From positions 1 to 45,441 of the forward strand of contig JAGTRY010000019.1 in assembly GCA_018262235.1 (NCBI GenBank): a DNA stretch of 45,441 nt, written 5' to 3'. Below are positions 7,797 to 16,910 of this stretch, in pieces (position 1 is the first letter of the stretch; every line of letters begins with the position of its first letter). The notes under the pieces were generated by a model that had not been told where the DNA came from, searched no databases, and saw only the letters and a program-made list of their open reading frames with translations. This DNA comes from Pseudomonadota bacterium (GTDB taxonomy: Bacteria > Pseudomonadota > Gammaproteobacteria > Burkholderiales > Rhodocyclaceae). A program made the position numbers and the translations under genes.

Positions 7797-10720
7797 GCCT
7801 GAAGTGCCCCAGGCGCTGGCTGATGCTGAATGACCGTCACCGCCATGATGTCGAATATTGCACCGTCATCCGTATATTTCTCGTCGGTCAGCTCTTCGAA
7901 ACGGCCCATGTCGCCGTAACGATCCTGGATCATCTGGCGGACCTGGGACTTAAACGTTTCGCCCAGAAAGATTGCGTCCTCGCGATGTGCCAGCACTGTG
8001 GCCCGAATCGTCGGGTCTGCCGCCTTTTCTTCCGTCACCTGCCGGATAAATAGCGCTTCTTCCTCCGAGATATTGAACTGATCCCGAAAGCGGGCCAGCA
8101 TTTCATCAATGGTTACGCGCTGAACCGGGCCACCGCCGCCACCGCCTTGCCTGGTTTTCCGCGGTTCGCCTGAAAAATTCACTTCCCCCAGGCTTGCCAC
8201 CGAGGCCCGCACAACGCTCGTACGCCGCACCAATTCCATCATCTCCGAGGCTGTTCCCGCCTTGATCAGTTGCGGGCCAACGTAATCCGCGAAGGCGGCC
8301 AACTCGGGAATCGGATAGGAATACGTAAAGAAGCAGCGCAGGAAGTGAAAGCTCTTCACGAACTTGGCGAGCAGATACACGAAGGATTTGCGCGCCTCAG
8401 CATCCTGCAGTGTTTGTTGAAAATGCTGGCGATGCAGGTGCACTGCGTTCTGGATGGCCGAATCCTGTTTGTTTGCCAGCAGCAAGCCGAAGTCCCGCGC
8501 ATCCTCCTGCGTGAAGACGCCCGCATCAAGGATCTCCTGATGCAGCCGCACGCATTGCTGCTCGTCTGGCTCGCTCGGCTCATAAGGAGTGCCCTGCCGG
8601 TATTTCGCGAATGCCTTGATGATGTTGTGTGCATTGTTGGTGAAGTCCACCACCACGACATCGTCTTTGTCGTCATGCGCCCGGTTCAGGCGCGAAACGG
8701 TTTGCACCGCATTGCGATCCGCCACCGCCTTGTCGAGAAACATCCCGGCCAGCAAGGGTTGATCAAAACCCGTCTGGAATTTGTTGGCGACCACCATCAG
8801 CCGATAATCATCGCCGGCAAAACGGTCTTCAATCAGTTCTCCTGCGCCCAACCCATTGACCGCGAACTCTGTCACCTTTGCATTGCTGACCGGGTGGGTG
8901 AAGTCCGAGAACGCATACAACACCTTGTAATCCGCTCCTCGCTCCTTGAGCTTTTCCTGCAGGATCTCGAAATAGCGCAAGCCGGCCACCCGTGATGTAG
9001 CCACGATCAAAGCCTTGGCCCGCCCGCCCACCAGAGGCTTCACGCGCTCCTCAAAGATACGCAGCATCACCTCGGCCTTGTACTGGATCAGCCCGTCATC
9101 CTGATAGGCCACATTTTTCAGCGCCTTGGCCAACACGCCTGCCGGGAAACTCTTTTCGGGTACAGCAATCGGGCAATGCAGGTGGAATAGCGTGGCATAC
9201 GACACAATGCTGCCTGCCACATCCACGATGTAGCCTTCTTCAATCGCTTCAGCTTCGGTATAGGTATCGAAGGCCTCACCGAAGAGCTGTACGGTCGCTG
9301 CAGAAGGCGTGGCAGTGAAGGCCACGAACAGCTGATTGCGATCATGCTCACGAATGATCCGGGCAATCAGTGCTTCTTCGTCTTCTTCAGCGGCCTCAGT
9401 CTGAGCGTCTTCCGCATCAGGATCATCCGGGCTGCGGAAAGGCAGGCGGATCGCAGCACCCATCTGCCCTTCTTGCGAGCGATGTGCCTCGTCGATCAAA
9501 AAGGCCACCCGCCCCTGCTTGAGGGCGGGATCACGCTCCAGCCGCTCCAACAGCCAGGCGAATTTCTGCTGGGTCGACACGATGATCGGCGTGCCCGATT
9601 TCAGATAACCCTCAAGCTCGGCCGAAGAATCGGCGTAGCCCACCACGCCCTTGAGCTGGGTGAAGTTATCGAAGTCGTCGCGGATATTCTTATCCAGCGA
9701 CTTACGGTCGGTGAGCACCACCACGCGCTGCACGAGTTTTTCATTGGTGCCCGGCGCAAACAAGCTGTGCAAGCGATCAGCCAGCCAGCAAATCGACAGC
9801 GTTTTGCCGCTGCCGGCCGAATGATTGATCAGGAATTTACGCCCCACCTCTCCGCTACTGGCAAATCGCAGTACAGCCTCTTCGGCCACGCGGCGCACCA
9901 TGCGGCTCTGGTGATAGCGCGGAAAGATCGAGAACGCGGGCCGCGCGGGCTTGTCACCCTGCGCCTCGCGGGCAGGCACGAACACCAGAAAGAAGGCCAG
10001 CGCTCCGATCAGTCGATCACGGCTCAGCACCTCACGATACAGGTACTCGGTCGGGTATTCCCCCTCATTCAGCGGCGCATTCTGCAAACCGGTATTGAAC
10101 CAGCGGAAGTTCTCCTCGCGGCGCGGATCGGTTGCCACCTTCACTTCCGAAGTATCTGCCGCGATATGCAAGAAGGGCAGCTGGAAGATGCGTTGCGAAT
10201 GATCGCGCCCAGCATACTGCGCCACGGCATCATGCACGTTCCAGCCTTGCGAACCCGCTTCGTGCTTGAGTTCCAGCGTCACGACAGGCAGGCCGTTGAG
10301 GAAGATCACAAAATCGATTTCCTCATTCGCCGGGCCGAAATAGAAGTGCGGGCGCACACTCAGGTGATTGCTGCCGTAATGCTGGCTGGCCACCCCCTGC
10401 GCTGAGCGAGGGGGCGGGTAGTAAAGCTGAAAGCTGAAGCCGCGCACCGTCAGCCCGTGACGCATCACCCACCACAGCGGCGCGCTTTCCAGTGCCTTGT
10501 ACAGCGCGCGAAACACCTCGCCGCGCGAATCCTGCCCGTATTGCGCCGTCAGGCGTGCAAGGGTGTCGGCCTGCGTGGCGGAAATAAAAGCCCACAGATG
10601 CTCTTCCACCAGCGCGTAATCGGAATTCGTGATCTCCGCCTGAGCCAGCAAGGTATAGCCATGTTCGCGAATCAGAAAATTCGCGATGTGCTGCTGATAC
10701 TTAAGCTCAGGCGTCGTCAT
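7793..10720 (-). CDS. hsdR: Type I restriction enzyme, restriction (R) subunit
   Basis: The 975-residue protein is the DNA-translocating endonuclease subunit. The N-terminal nuclease domain has Asp136 (EEIDFVIF) and the ExK pair Glu150/Lys152 (TLELKHE), followed by a QxxxY-like DAVAQY. The SF2 motor has Walker A AGSGKT (302-307), VVLTDRKSLD, DEAH box 410-413 (LIDEAHRSQ) and FTATPS. The C-terminal helical region, with low-complexity GGGGGG near residue 880, should contact the methylase. Length is normal and all catalytic residues are present, so it looks active. It is the fifth gene of the operon, nine bases after the 65-aa gene, and its TGA overlaps the GTG of the peptidase pseudogene. Confidence 0.96.
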   Translation of the reverse strand: MTTPELKYQQHIANFLIREHGYTLLAQAEITNSDYALVEEHLWAFISATQADTLARLTAQYGQDSRGEVFRALYKALESAPLWWVMRHGLTVRGFSFQLYYPPPRSAQGVASQHYGSNHLSVRPHFYFGPANEEIDFVIFLNGLPVVTLELKHEAGSQGWNVHDAVAQYAGRDHSQRIFQLPFLHIAADTSEVKVATDPRREENFRWFNTGLQNAPLNEGEYPTEYLYREVLSRDRLIGALAFFLVFVPAREAQGDKPARPAFSIFPRYHQSRMVRRVAEEAVLRFASSGEVGRKFLINHSAGSGKTLSICWLADRLHSLFAPGTNEKLVQRVVVLTDRKSLDKNIRDDFDNFTQLKGVVGYADSSAELEGYLKSGTPIIVSTQQKFAWLLERLERDPALKQGRVAFLIDEAHRSQEGQMGAAIRLPFRSPDDPDAEDAQTEAAEEDEEALIARIIREHDRNQLFVAFTATPSAATVQLFGEAFDTYTEAEAIEEGYIVDVAGSIVSYATLFHLHCPIAVPEKSFPAGVLAKALKNVAYQDDGLIQYKAEVMLRIFEERVKPLVGGRAKALIVATSRVAGLRYFEILQEKLKERGADYKVLYAFSDFTHPVSNAKVTEFAVNGLGAGELIEDRFAGDDYRLMVVANKFQTGFDQPLLAGMFLDKAVADRNAVQTVSRLNRAHDDKDDVVVVDFTNNAHNIIKAFAKYRQGTPYEPSEPDEQQCVRLHQEILDAGVFTQEDARDFGLLLANKQDSAIQNAVHLHRQHFQQTLQDAEARKSFVYLLAKFVKSFHFLRCFFTYSYPIPELAAFADYVGPQLIKAGTASEMMELVRRTSVVRASVASLGEVNFSGEPRKTRQGGGGGGPVQRVTIDEMLARFRDQFNISEEEALFIRQVTEEKAADPTIRATVLAHREDAIFLGETFKSQVRQMIQDRYGDMGRFEELTDEKYTDDGAIFDIMAVTVIQHQPAPGALQA

Positions 10721-10728
10721 GAGGGCCT

Positions 10729-10926
10729 TTATCTCTTCTGGCGGGAGGGCTTGGGAGCTGGCAGGCTCGATGCCGCCATCTCTTGATGCTCGATCTTGCC
10801 ATTGCGATACACCACCAGTGGCGTATGCGTCTGGCGGGCCAGCTCGCGAGCGCGCACCCCAGCCCGCTGCAGCGCTGCGGTCACGCCGCTCAGCGCCGCC
10901 TTATCACTCTGATTCACTCGCCCCAT
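10729..10926 (-). CDS. Small 65-aa protein, possible partner/antitoxin of the zeta-like kinase
   Basis: A very strong Shine-Dalgarno (AAGGAGGT, six bases from the ATG at 10926) makes this a real gene. It overlaps the end of the upstream kinase gene by 13 bases and ends nine bases before hsdR. The protein is basic; its core RARELARQTHTPLVVYRNGKIEH (with one break) suggests a helix followed by a short beta hairpin. I recall similar short proteins next to zeta-toxin-like ATPases, usually annotated as hypothetical. A role as antitoxin is an inference from adjacency. No DNA-binding motif is evident. Confidence 0.72.
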   Translation of the reverse strand: MGRVNQSDKAALSGVTAALQRAGVRARELARQTHTPLVVYRNGKIEHQEMAASSLPAPKPSRQKR

Positions 10927-11444
10927 GATCGACCTCCTTCATCCAGCAACACAACAGACTCGCCCCCGTTATCGAAAACCTGCCAAGCATCGACCAGATC
11001 CCGGTAGAGCGATTCAAAATTATGCCAGCCCTTGGCAAAACGCCGGGCCACGACATCGGGCGGAATGTGATGCCCGCCCTGCGCCACCCGCACGGCGACG
11101 CGATCAACCGCCATTTCCACACTCGGCAAACGCAAGAAAACCAGATGCACCCGGTAGCCTGCTGCCTGCCAGTGGGTGATCAGCGGCGCATAGCCCCGAC
11201 CGGACAAGGTGGTTTCAAACGCAAAGCTCCGGCCTGCCGCTGCGTGGCGATGCACCTCATCCAACATCAGGCGGCCGGCGCGGATCGCCGCTTTTTCCGG
11301 TGCAAACGGCGAGAGCCCGGCCGCGATCAGATCGGCATTCACGAAGACGGGGCAATCCCCCTCGTTGGGCAGAAACTCCCTTGCGAAGGTGGATTTGCCC
11401 GCCCCATTCGGCCCGGCAATGATGAAGATGCGTTTATCGGCCAT
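10914..11444 (-). CDS. Zeta-toxin-family P-loop kinase-like protein
   Basis: The 176-residue protein starts MADKRIFIIAGPNGAGKST, a Walker A at residues about 11-19. FVNADLIAAGLSPF and RSFAFETTLSGRGY follow, the pattern of the zeta-toxin/AAA_33 group. Zeta toxins phosphorylate UDP-N-acetylglucosamine and poison cell-wall synthesis; other members of the fold have different substrates, so toxicity is not assured. It overlaps the end of hsdS by 11 bases and the downstream 65-aa gene by 13. It is therefore built into the restriction operon rather than inserted beside it, and may be an addiction or abortive-infection component triggered if the RM system is lost. Confidence 0.85.
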   Translation of the reverse strand: MADKRIFIIAGPNGAGKSTFAREFLPNEGDCPVFVNADLIAAGLSPFAPEKAAIRAGRLMLDEVHRHAAAGRSFAFETTLSGRGYAPLITHWQAAGYRVHLVFLRLPSVEMAVDRVAVRVAQGGHHIPPDVVARRFAKGWHNFESLYRDLVDAWQVFDNGGESVVLLDEGGRSWGE

Positions 11445-12735
11445 GCGTCTGCACCTGTTTCAGATCCGTCTCGGTAATGCGGCGCTTGCCGGTGACGCAC
11501 TCGTGGATCAGCGATTTACGGTAGGCCGTGAGGGTGTCGATCTGTTTTTCCAATGTGCTCTTGATCTCACAAACACGTTCATCCAAGGCATTGAGTTTTT
11601 CTACGATTTCAAGCTGCTCGGACATTGGCGGCAGCGGCACCAACATCCTTCCATATCGGGTTGAATTAAGGTTCGATTGTTGCACAGACGGTATAGCTAA
11701 CTTGCGAGCAAAACCAAGAAAGCCTTCGCTATTCAGAACATAATTCAAAAAGTCTGCCGAGACTTTGTGGTTGACACGCAATCTGACCAGATAGGATGCG
11801 AACGTAATGGAATCAGACACTGTGTTTTTAAAAACAGCCGCCTTTCCAACCTGATCAGCACTATTTGTTCTGTTATACAAAAGGTCGTTGTATGCGAGCA
11901 AAAGCTCTTCCGGCACGTCGTCAACAAACTCCATCTTTGAAAAAACGACCTTGCCCGACTGGATATTTCCCATTTTCAGAACCTGGTGCTGTCCTTCCTG
12001 TTCGGTGCTAATTGATATTCCATAATCCATTCGTTCTAGGGTTCGTTTGACACGAACAACTTGCCAATGTTTCGGAATAGCTGAAAGCCAGTCCTGCTCA
12101 ATGGATTTCAACGATGCGCCATGCAGCCCGTTCGTAACGGCGCGCATCACCTCTGAACTACGAAAAACCTCCAGTGATTCGATCTGCTGGCGCTTGGAAT
12201 CAATCGCTGCATCGATGGCGGCGCAACTGGCGTCGAGGTAGGCCGCGATGCGCTCCTGCTCTGGAACCATCGGGAGCACGACTTCTAAGCGGTTGAAGTC
12301 CTTGTCTCCGACAGCCGGGTAGCCAACACCGGTCGCGGTGGCTTCGAGATACTGGCGTGTCTGATCTGACAACAGAACGTAATAAAGGAACCGAGCGTTC
12401 AGTATGTGTTCATTGGGTTGGACAACATTGAACCCGGTGGAGCAAACAAGATCCGGCCAGTCTTCATGAATGTGTGCGATCGCCTGCAAATTCGGACGAA
12501 CGGAAGAAATTACAGTACAGCCCTTGCTGACGACACGCCGCGCTCTGGATGGAGCGTCTTCAAATCGGAGTTTTTCGATGGCGTCGCGGTGGACGATGCC
12601 GTGATAATCGACGTTTGAAATCTCCAGGTACTCGAATTCAAAGTCAGGATCAGTTCCCGCACTCAGAGAAGAGGCGTTAATCACCGCGACGTTTTTAAGT
12701 CGATCTGCAGACCAGGTTTCCGGCGAAAAACGCAT
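11434..12735 (-). CDS. hsdS: Type I restriction enzyme, specificity (S) subunit
   Basis: The 433-residue protein has the two-fold design of HsdS: target-recognition domain 1 (about 1-160), a conserved helical spacer (PEQERIAAYLDASCAAIDAAI, near 155-190), target-recognition domain 2 (about 205-370), and a second spacer (MSEQLEIVEKLNALDERV plus LTAYRKSLIHECVTGKRRI). Each domain should read half of a bipartite DNA target. The sequence recognised cannot be derived. Both domains are lower in GC than the flanking hsdM and hsdR, as expected for frequently exchanged specificity domains. It starts two bases after the hsdM stop and overlaps the kinase gene. Confidence 0.94.
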   Translation of the reverse strand: MRFSPETWSADRLKNVAVINASSLSAGTDPDFEFEYLEISNVDYHGIVHRDAIEKLRFEDAPSRARRVVSKGCTVISSVRPNLQAIAHIHEDWPDLVCSTGFNVVQPNEHILNARFLYYVLLSDQTRQYLEATATGVGYPAVGDKDFNRLEVVLPMVPEQERIAAYLDASCAAIDAAIDSKRQQIESLEVFRSSEVMRAVTNGLHGASLKSIEQDWLSAIPKHWQVVRVKRTLERMDYGISISTEQEGQHQVLKMGNIQSGKVVFSKMEFVDDVPEELLLAYNDLLYNRTNSADQVGKAAVFKNTVSDSITFASYLVRLRVNHKVSADFLNYVLNSEGFLGFARKLAIPSVQQSNLNSTRYGRMLVPLPPMSEQLEIVEKLNALDERVCEIKSTLEKQIDTLTAYRKSLIHECVTGKRRITETDLKQVQTHGR

Positions 12736-12737
12736 GG

Positions 12738-14858
12738 TTAGCGAGCCCCCTTTTCGAGCTTTTCCAGCATTTTTTCAGCATTCTCTTCCAGCAGCCAAAA
12801 CTCCTTCAGCAACTCACTCGCGGCCTTCGGCTCCTGATAACGGTAGAAAAACTTGTTCGGCAGGATTTCGTAACCCAGTTGCGGGGCATCCGCCCAGCGG
12901 ATGATAGGTTTGGCAATTTCGCGGTCTAGGAAGGCCGGGATGTAGGCGGCAGGGTCGCCGTCGATGTCGAAGGGGATGTATTCGTCGTCCTGCACGTAGT
13001 GACGGTGAGTCCAGCACACAGACAGCCTGAGCGATTCAATGAAGCGCTTGATGGCGGCATTGCGGGCACGGGCTTCTTCGATGCCTTGGGTGAGCGCGGT
13101 GATTTCGGGCGCAAAGGCTTTGAGCACGGCGGCGCTCCAGACTTTGCTGAAGCTGTCGTCCGGCTGCAGGGTGAATTTAATCTCCCGCCCGGTGCTGGCC
13201 TTTGCACTCTTGGCCTTGCCTGCCGCAACAGGCAACTCGGCGCTGACGCTGAACTTCAGCTCGCTGGCGTAGAAGGCTTGCTCTTTGGCAATGTTGGCAG
13301 CGGTGAAGGCTTTTTCGTAGGGTTCGGTCAGCGTGGCGGGCTGATCGTGTTCGTCGAACTGCCAGAAGACAACGCTGACCTTGTGGAAGGCAAAATCGGT
13401 CGTGCGGAAGAGCTGGACGTCTGCATCCTTGAAACCGTCTGCCCAGCCATTCTTGTAGCGGGTCTCGATCCAGTCGCGATGGCCGTCGGTGAGGCGATTG
13501 CGCTTGTTGCCGAAAGCCTTGGGCTCTTTTTCGAACTGTTTGCGGGCGTCGATGAGCATGACGCGGCCTTGGTGGCTCTTGGGCTTTTCGTTGCGCAGCA
13601 GCCAGATGTAGGTGGAGATGCCTGTGTTGTAGAAGAGCTGATCGGGCAGCATGACGATGGCGTCAAGCCAGTCGTTCTCCAGTATCCAGCGGCGGATTTC
13701 GCTCTCGCCGGAGCCACAATCGCCGTTGGAGAGCGAGGAGCCGTTGAAGATGATGGCCATGCGGCTGCCGCCTTGCTCGGCGGGTTTCATCTTGGCGAGC
13801 ATGGTTTGCAGGAAGAGGAGCGCACCATCGTTGCTGCGCGGCATGCCGGCCTTGTAACGAGTGGCGGCGAGCTTGCGGGCTTCGTCTTCGTAACCATCCT
13901 TGCCACCCCAGGTAACGCCGAAGGGCGGGTTGCTGAGCATGAAGTCGAAGTGGTCGTCCCGCCCGGCAAGCTGGTCGCCCGGCTCTCGGGCACCCTTGAC
14001 GTGAGGGATGAGCGAATTACCGAGATGTACGCGTGCCTGAGTGTCTTGCTTGATGAGCAGGTCGGCCCGGCAGATGGCGTAGTTGCTGGGGGAGAGCTCC
14101 TGCCCGTGCAGGGTGATGAGCTTTTCAACGGCGTCTTGCGCGCCTTGATCGGCCTTCTCCAGCAAGTGTTCCTTGGCGACGGAAAGCATGCCGCCGGTGC
14201 CGCAGGCGGGGTCATAGAGCGAGAGGTGGCGCGTGGGCACAGGGATTTCGAGCAGCTCGACCATCAGGCGGATCACTTCGCGCGGAGTGAAGTGCTCCCC
14301 AGCCTCTTCGCCGCTCTGTTCCGAGAAGCGCCGCAGCAGTTCTTCATACACATAGCCCATCTCCAGATTGGTGAGTTGGGCTGGGCCGAGCGGCAGATTG
14401 CGGTATTGATTGATGATGGGGCCCAGACGGTTGTTCTTGACCATCAGGGTGACAACGTTGCGGTAATTGAAGTGCTCAATGACTTCCTGCACGTTGGCAG
14501 AGAAGCCGTTAAGGTAGTCACGGAAATTGGTTTCGAGCTGGGTGGGATCTTCTTCGAAGAGGCTGTGCAAGGTCCAGCTTGTGGTGTTGGAGAAAGGCGC
14601 TTGCTGAGGCTGCCGCTCCAGCTTCTTGACCATGTCGTCGAGCTTGGCGTCGCTCAGGTCGGGGCGCTTTTCAGCGATCTCTGCGCGCTTCTGCTCCCGC
14701 CAGGCGATCAGCACACACTCCAGGCGGCGGATGACGATGATGGGCAGGATGACACTCTGGTACTCGTAGGCCTTGAACTTGCCGCGCAGGCGCTCGGCGG
14801 ATTTCCAGATTTCGTTGGTGAGGTTGTCGAGTTTGGGCTTGTTAAGTGCGGAGGCCAT
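12738..14858 (-). CDS. hsdM: Type I restriction enzyme, modification (M) subunit
   Basis: This is an N6-adenine DNA methyltransferase subunit. From the start chosen here (706 residues) it has the N-terminal helical domain (LDNLTNEIWKSAERLRGKF), the AdoMet-binding motif DPACGTGG (216-223) and the catalytic NPPF (310-313). It is longer than E. coli HsdM because of a C-terminal extension with the HRDWIETRYKNGW-type segment of this subfamily. The frame is open to 14900, but ATG 14858 is preceded by an AAGAAG at suitable spacing and begins at the conserved region, so it is preferred. It is the first gene of the operon hsdM-hsdS-kinase-65aa-hsdR-peptidase. Confidence 0.95.
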   Translation of the reverse strand: MASALNKPKLDNLTNEIWKSAERLRGKFKAYEYQSVILPIIVIRRLECVLIAWREQKRAEIAEKRPDLSDAKLDDMVKKLERQPQQAPFSNTTSWTLHSLFEEDPTQLETNFRDYLNGFSANVQEVIEHFNYRNVVTLMVKNNRLGPIINQYRNLPLGPAQLTNLEMGYVYEELLRRFSEQSGEEAGEHFTPREVIRLMVELLEIPVPTRHLSLYDPACGTGGMLSVAKEHLLEKADQGAQDAVEKLITLHGQELSPSNYAICRADLLIKQDTQARVHLGNSLIPHVKGAREPGDQLAGRDDHFDFMLSNPPFGVTWGGKDGYEDEARKLAATRYKAGMPRSNDGALLFLQTMLAKMKPAEQGGSRMAIIFNGSSLSNGDCGSGESEIRRWILENDWLDAIVMLPDQLFYNTGISTYIWLLRNEKPKSHQGRVMLIDARKQFEKEPKAFGNKRNRLTDGHRDWIETRYKNGWADGFKDADVQLFRTTDFAFHKVSVVFWQFDEHDQPATLTEPYEKAFTAANIAKEQAFYASELKFSVSAELPVAAGKAKSAKASTGREIKFTLQPDDSFSKVWSAAVLKAFAPEITALTQGIEEARARNAAIKRFIESLRLSVCWTHRHYVQDDEYIPFDIDGDPAAYIPAFLDREIAKPIIRWADAPQLGYEILPNKFFYRYQEPKAASELLKEFWLLEENAEKMLEKLEKGAR

Positions 14859-15187
14859 CGGGTGCTTCTTTCGTGGTTTGGAGGCGTTGCTGTGCGCCAA
14901 GTTGAGCCAGAGTTTAACAAGCCCTCGCTGCTATGCGGGAGTTCCCTGATTCTTCAGCGTGTCGGTACCCACCCGTGGCGCGTGACCGTGGAGAAATTGA
15001 GCTTGCTGATAAGGAATTTCAACCAGCAGAAATGATCCATCCCCGCACCTGCATGCTTGACGACATGCCCGAAAGTCCCTGCCACCACCACGATAGTCCT
15101 TTGACATACCTCAAGAGCGCGTAATCTCACTATTAAAAGAAAGCAACTCAGTCCGATACTTGTAGAACTCTAAAAAAGGAGAGGGCC
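14859..15187. other. Divergent intergenic region between hsdM and the unknown three-gene operon
   Basis: No gene is supported here. The interval must hold the promoters for the leftward RM operon and the rightward unknown operon. On the plus strand a TTGACA at 15101 is followed after 15 bases by TAATCT (15122), a weak sigma-70 candidate with short spacing. The bases just before 15188 contain AGGAG followed by a purine-rich stretch, a good ribosome-binding site for the first gene of the operon. Confidence 0.4.
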
Positions 15188-16075
15188 ATGGGGCTTTTGG
15201 ATTCGATTAAATCAGGCGCAGAACGCACGTGGAACTTCGTTACCGGAGGATCCAACGATCGCAAGAAAAGCGAGCGATTAACAAGATACGCAAGAGATAT
15301 TGAGAGCGAATGCAAAGAAAAATTAGAAACTTCGCGCGAGGAAACCAACGACAAACTATGCGAATTGGGAGAGCTTAGAGTTCGCGTGTACTCAACGTCG
15401 ATAGCGGAGTTTGTCAATCTCTACGACTCAATCCAGGACATCAACGACACAGGGATAGGCGACATAGAAGAAGATGTAACCAACCAACTTGTCCATAACA
15501 ATATTAGACAGTTAAAAGAAACAACTGAGCACGTTCAGCAAATGATGCTAGGCGGAGGTGCTGGAGCCTTAGGCGGTGCAACATTAGCGTTAGGTGCATG
15601 GGGTTTAGCCGGAACAATTGGAACCGCGTCTACGGGAACCGCTATAGGAACGCTCAGCGGTGTCGCTGCTACGAACGCAACTCTTGCTTGGCTTGGCGGC
15701 GGAGCAGCCTCAGCAGGAGGACTTGGTGTCGCGGGAGGAACTGCAGTCCTTGGCGGCATTGCTCTTCTGCCCGTTGCGGTTTTGGCAATGTACTTCGGGC
15801 AAACAAACGCAAAAACAAGATTGAACGAAGCCCGCGAAGTCTTGCACCAGGCAGAGGCTTACGAAGAAGAGGTAAACACCTTCGTTGAAAAGATGCATCA
15901 AATTCAAAAAGGGGCCAATTTGCTTATTGATGCCATAAATGTGATGGAGAACATCGTTATCCATCAAAACAGAAAGATGAGTCAGTCAATCAGAGCGGCG
16001 ACAGATTTTGCCGACGGCGTTTATGCACTAACAGAGAGAAGACTGATCGACAACTACTCCCCCGCAACTGCATAA
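15188..16075 (+). CDS. Unknown protein A of a three-gene operon: coiled coil plus glycine-zipper membrane domain
   Basis: I do not recognise a named family. The 295-residue protein has a charged N-terminal helical part (about 20-115) with many Glu, Lys and Arg. A long Gly/Ala-rich hydrophobic block follows (about 121-205) with repeated small-residue spacing (GGGAGALGGATLALGAW, STGTAIGTLSGVAATNATLAW, GGLGVAGGTAVLGGIA). The C-terminal half is again a probable coiled coil (about 207-270). The middle block resembles apolipoprotein-L-like or glycine-zipper bilayer-inserting segments, and I recall similar blocks in other uncharacterised bacterial proteins. No signal peptide or enzymatic motif is seen. 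The start is supported by AGGAG six bases upstream. It is AT-rich relative to the host and first in the operon. A membrane-inserting effector or scaffold is an inference. Confidence 0.75.
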   Translation: MGLLDSIKSGAERTWNFVTGGSNDRKKSERLTRYARDIESECKEKLETSREETNDKLCELGELRVRVYSTSIAEFVNLYDSIQDINDTGIGDIEEDVTNQLVHNNIRQLKETTEHVQQMMLGGGAGALGGATLALGAWGLAGTIGTASTGTAIGTLSGVAATNATLAWLGGGAASAGGLGVAGGTAVLGGIALLPVAVLAMYFGQTNAKTRLNEAREVLHQAEAYEEEVNTFVEKMHQIQKGANLLIDAINVMENIVIHQNRKMSQSIRAATDFADGVYALTERRLIDNYSPATA

Positions 16076-16089
16076 CAGAAGAGTAAAAA

Positions 16090-16902
16090 ATGAAAATCAA
16101 AGAGCTGCTGTTAAACATTCCATCACTATTCGCGGTCGCCCACTCAAAATCTATACAAATGCATGCCCTGGCCGAATCAAATCGGCTTGATCTATTAAGC
16201 ACCATCAACATTCAATCGCAATCCTCCGAAGACCTGATTAACGAATTGGACCAATGCCGACTCAGGGTTCACTCACATGCCACTGAGAGATTTTCAAAGT
16301 TCAATTGTTTGCGCTTCCGCATCGGCAGCAAGCCTAATACTGATCAATACGAACAATTTTCGAAATCGATCCCCGTTTCGCCGGTCTCCTCCCCCGCAAA
16401 AAGTGTTTGCGCTCATTTGCTTAGAACTTTCATACTGAGTGCCGTTACTGCGATTGCCATTTTTTATTTAACACCTGGCATAACCAGCCCAATCTCCAAA
16501 GCAATTATGTGGATAGCCTCCCTGACTACAATAAGCGCACTATCGTTCCGGATAGAGCGAAATAAGACAATCCGCTTCAGTGACTCTGTCATTGTTTTTG
16601 AAAAAAAAGTCACTCAATTTATTTCGAAGGCGCGTGAGCTCGAAGCAGCGATCGCGGAGGAAGTCGGCTCTCTGGAATCATCGATACCACTGATTGAGGC
16701 GACAGATACTGATCTCAGGAATTGCGCACGCGAGGCGGTAAATTGCGCAGGACTTCTCAAAGACATCATAAACACAAAATTGCTGGACGAAGATGGAGGT
16801 CTTCTTCATGGCGTCATGGACGAACTTCAAAGCAAGCTCGACAAGTTGAAAGAAATTCCGGCCAGCCAGATAGAGCACCAAGTTAATCACTCTATAGCTT
16901 AA
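16090..16902 (+). CDS. Unknown protein B of the three-gene operon: two membrane segments and a coiled coil
   Basis: No named family recognised. The gene starts 14 bases after gene A, with AGAAG before the ATG. The 270-residue product has an N-terminal soluble part, two adjacent hydrophobic segments (about 110-129, LRTFILSAVTAIAIFYL, and 135-153, SKAIMWIASLTTISALSF) forming a probable hairpin, and a C-terminal helical part rich in Glu, Ala and Leu (about 165-260). This is the general layout of small bacterial membrane-anchored partner proteins. Low GC matches its two neighbours and contrasts with the core genome. A role as membrane anchor or sensor for proteins A and C is inferred from the operon only. 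Confidence 0.7.
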   Translation: MKIKELLLNIPSLFAVAHSKSIQMHALAESNRLDLLSTINIQSQSSEDLINELDQCRLRVHSHATERFSKFNCLRFRIGSKPNTDQYEQFSKSIPVSPVSSPAKSVCAHLLRTFILSAVTAIAIFYLTPGITSPISKAIMWIASLTTISALSFRIERNKTIRFSDSVIVFEKKVTQFISKARELEAAIAEEVGSLESSIPLIEATDTDLRNCAREAVNCAGLLKDIINTKLLDEDGGLLHGVMDELQSKLDKLKEIPASQIEHQVNHSIA

Positions 16903-16910
16903 ATTCTGCA

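Noticed and set aside
12999-15035. Long open frame (678 codons) on the plus strand opposite hsdM
   Set aside because: It lies wholly antisense to hsdM, has no recognisable domain or ribosome-binding site, and reflects the codon bias of a GC-rich gene on the other strand.
15101-15127. TTGACA ... TAATCT as a firm promoter for the three-gene operon
   Set aside because: Spacing is 15 bases instead of about 17, so it is mentioned only as weak.
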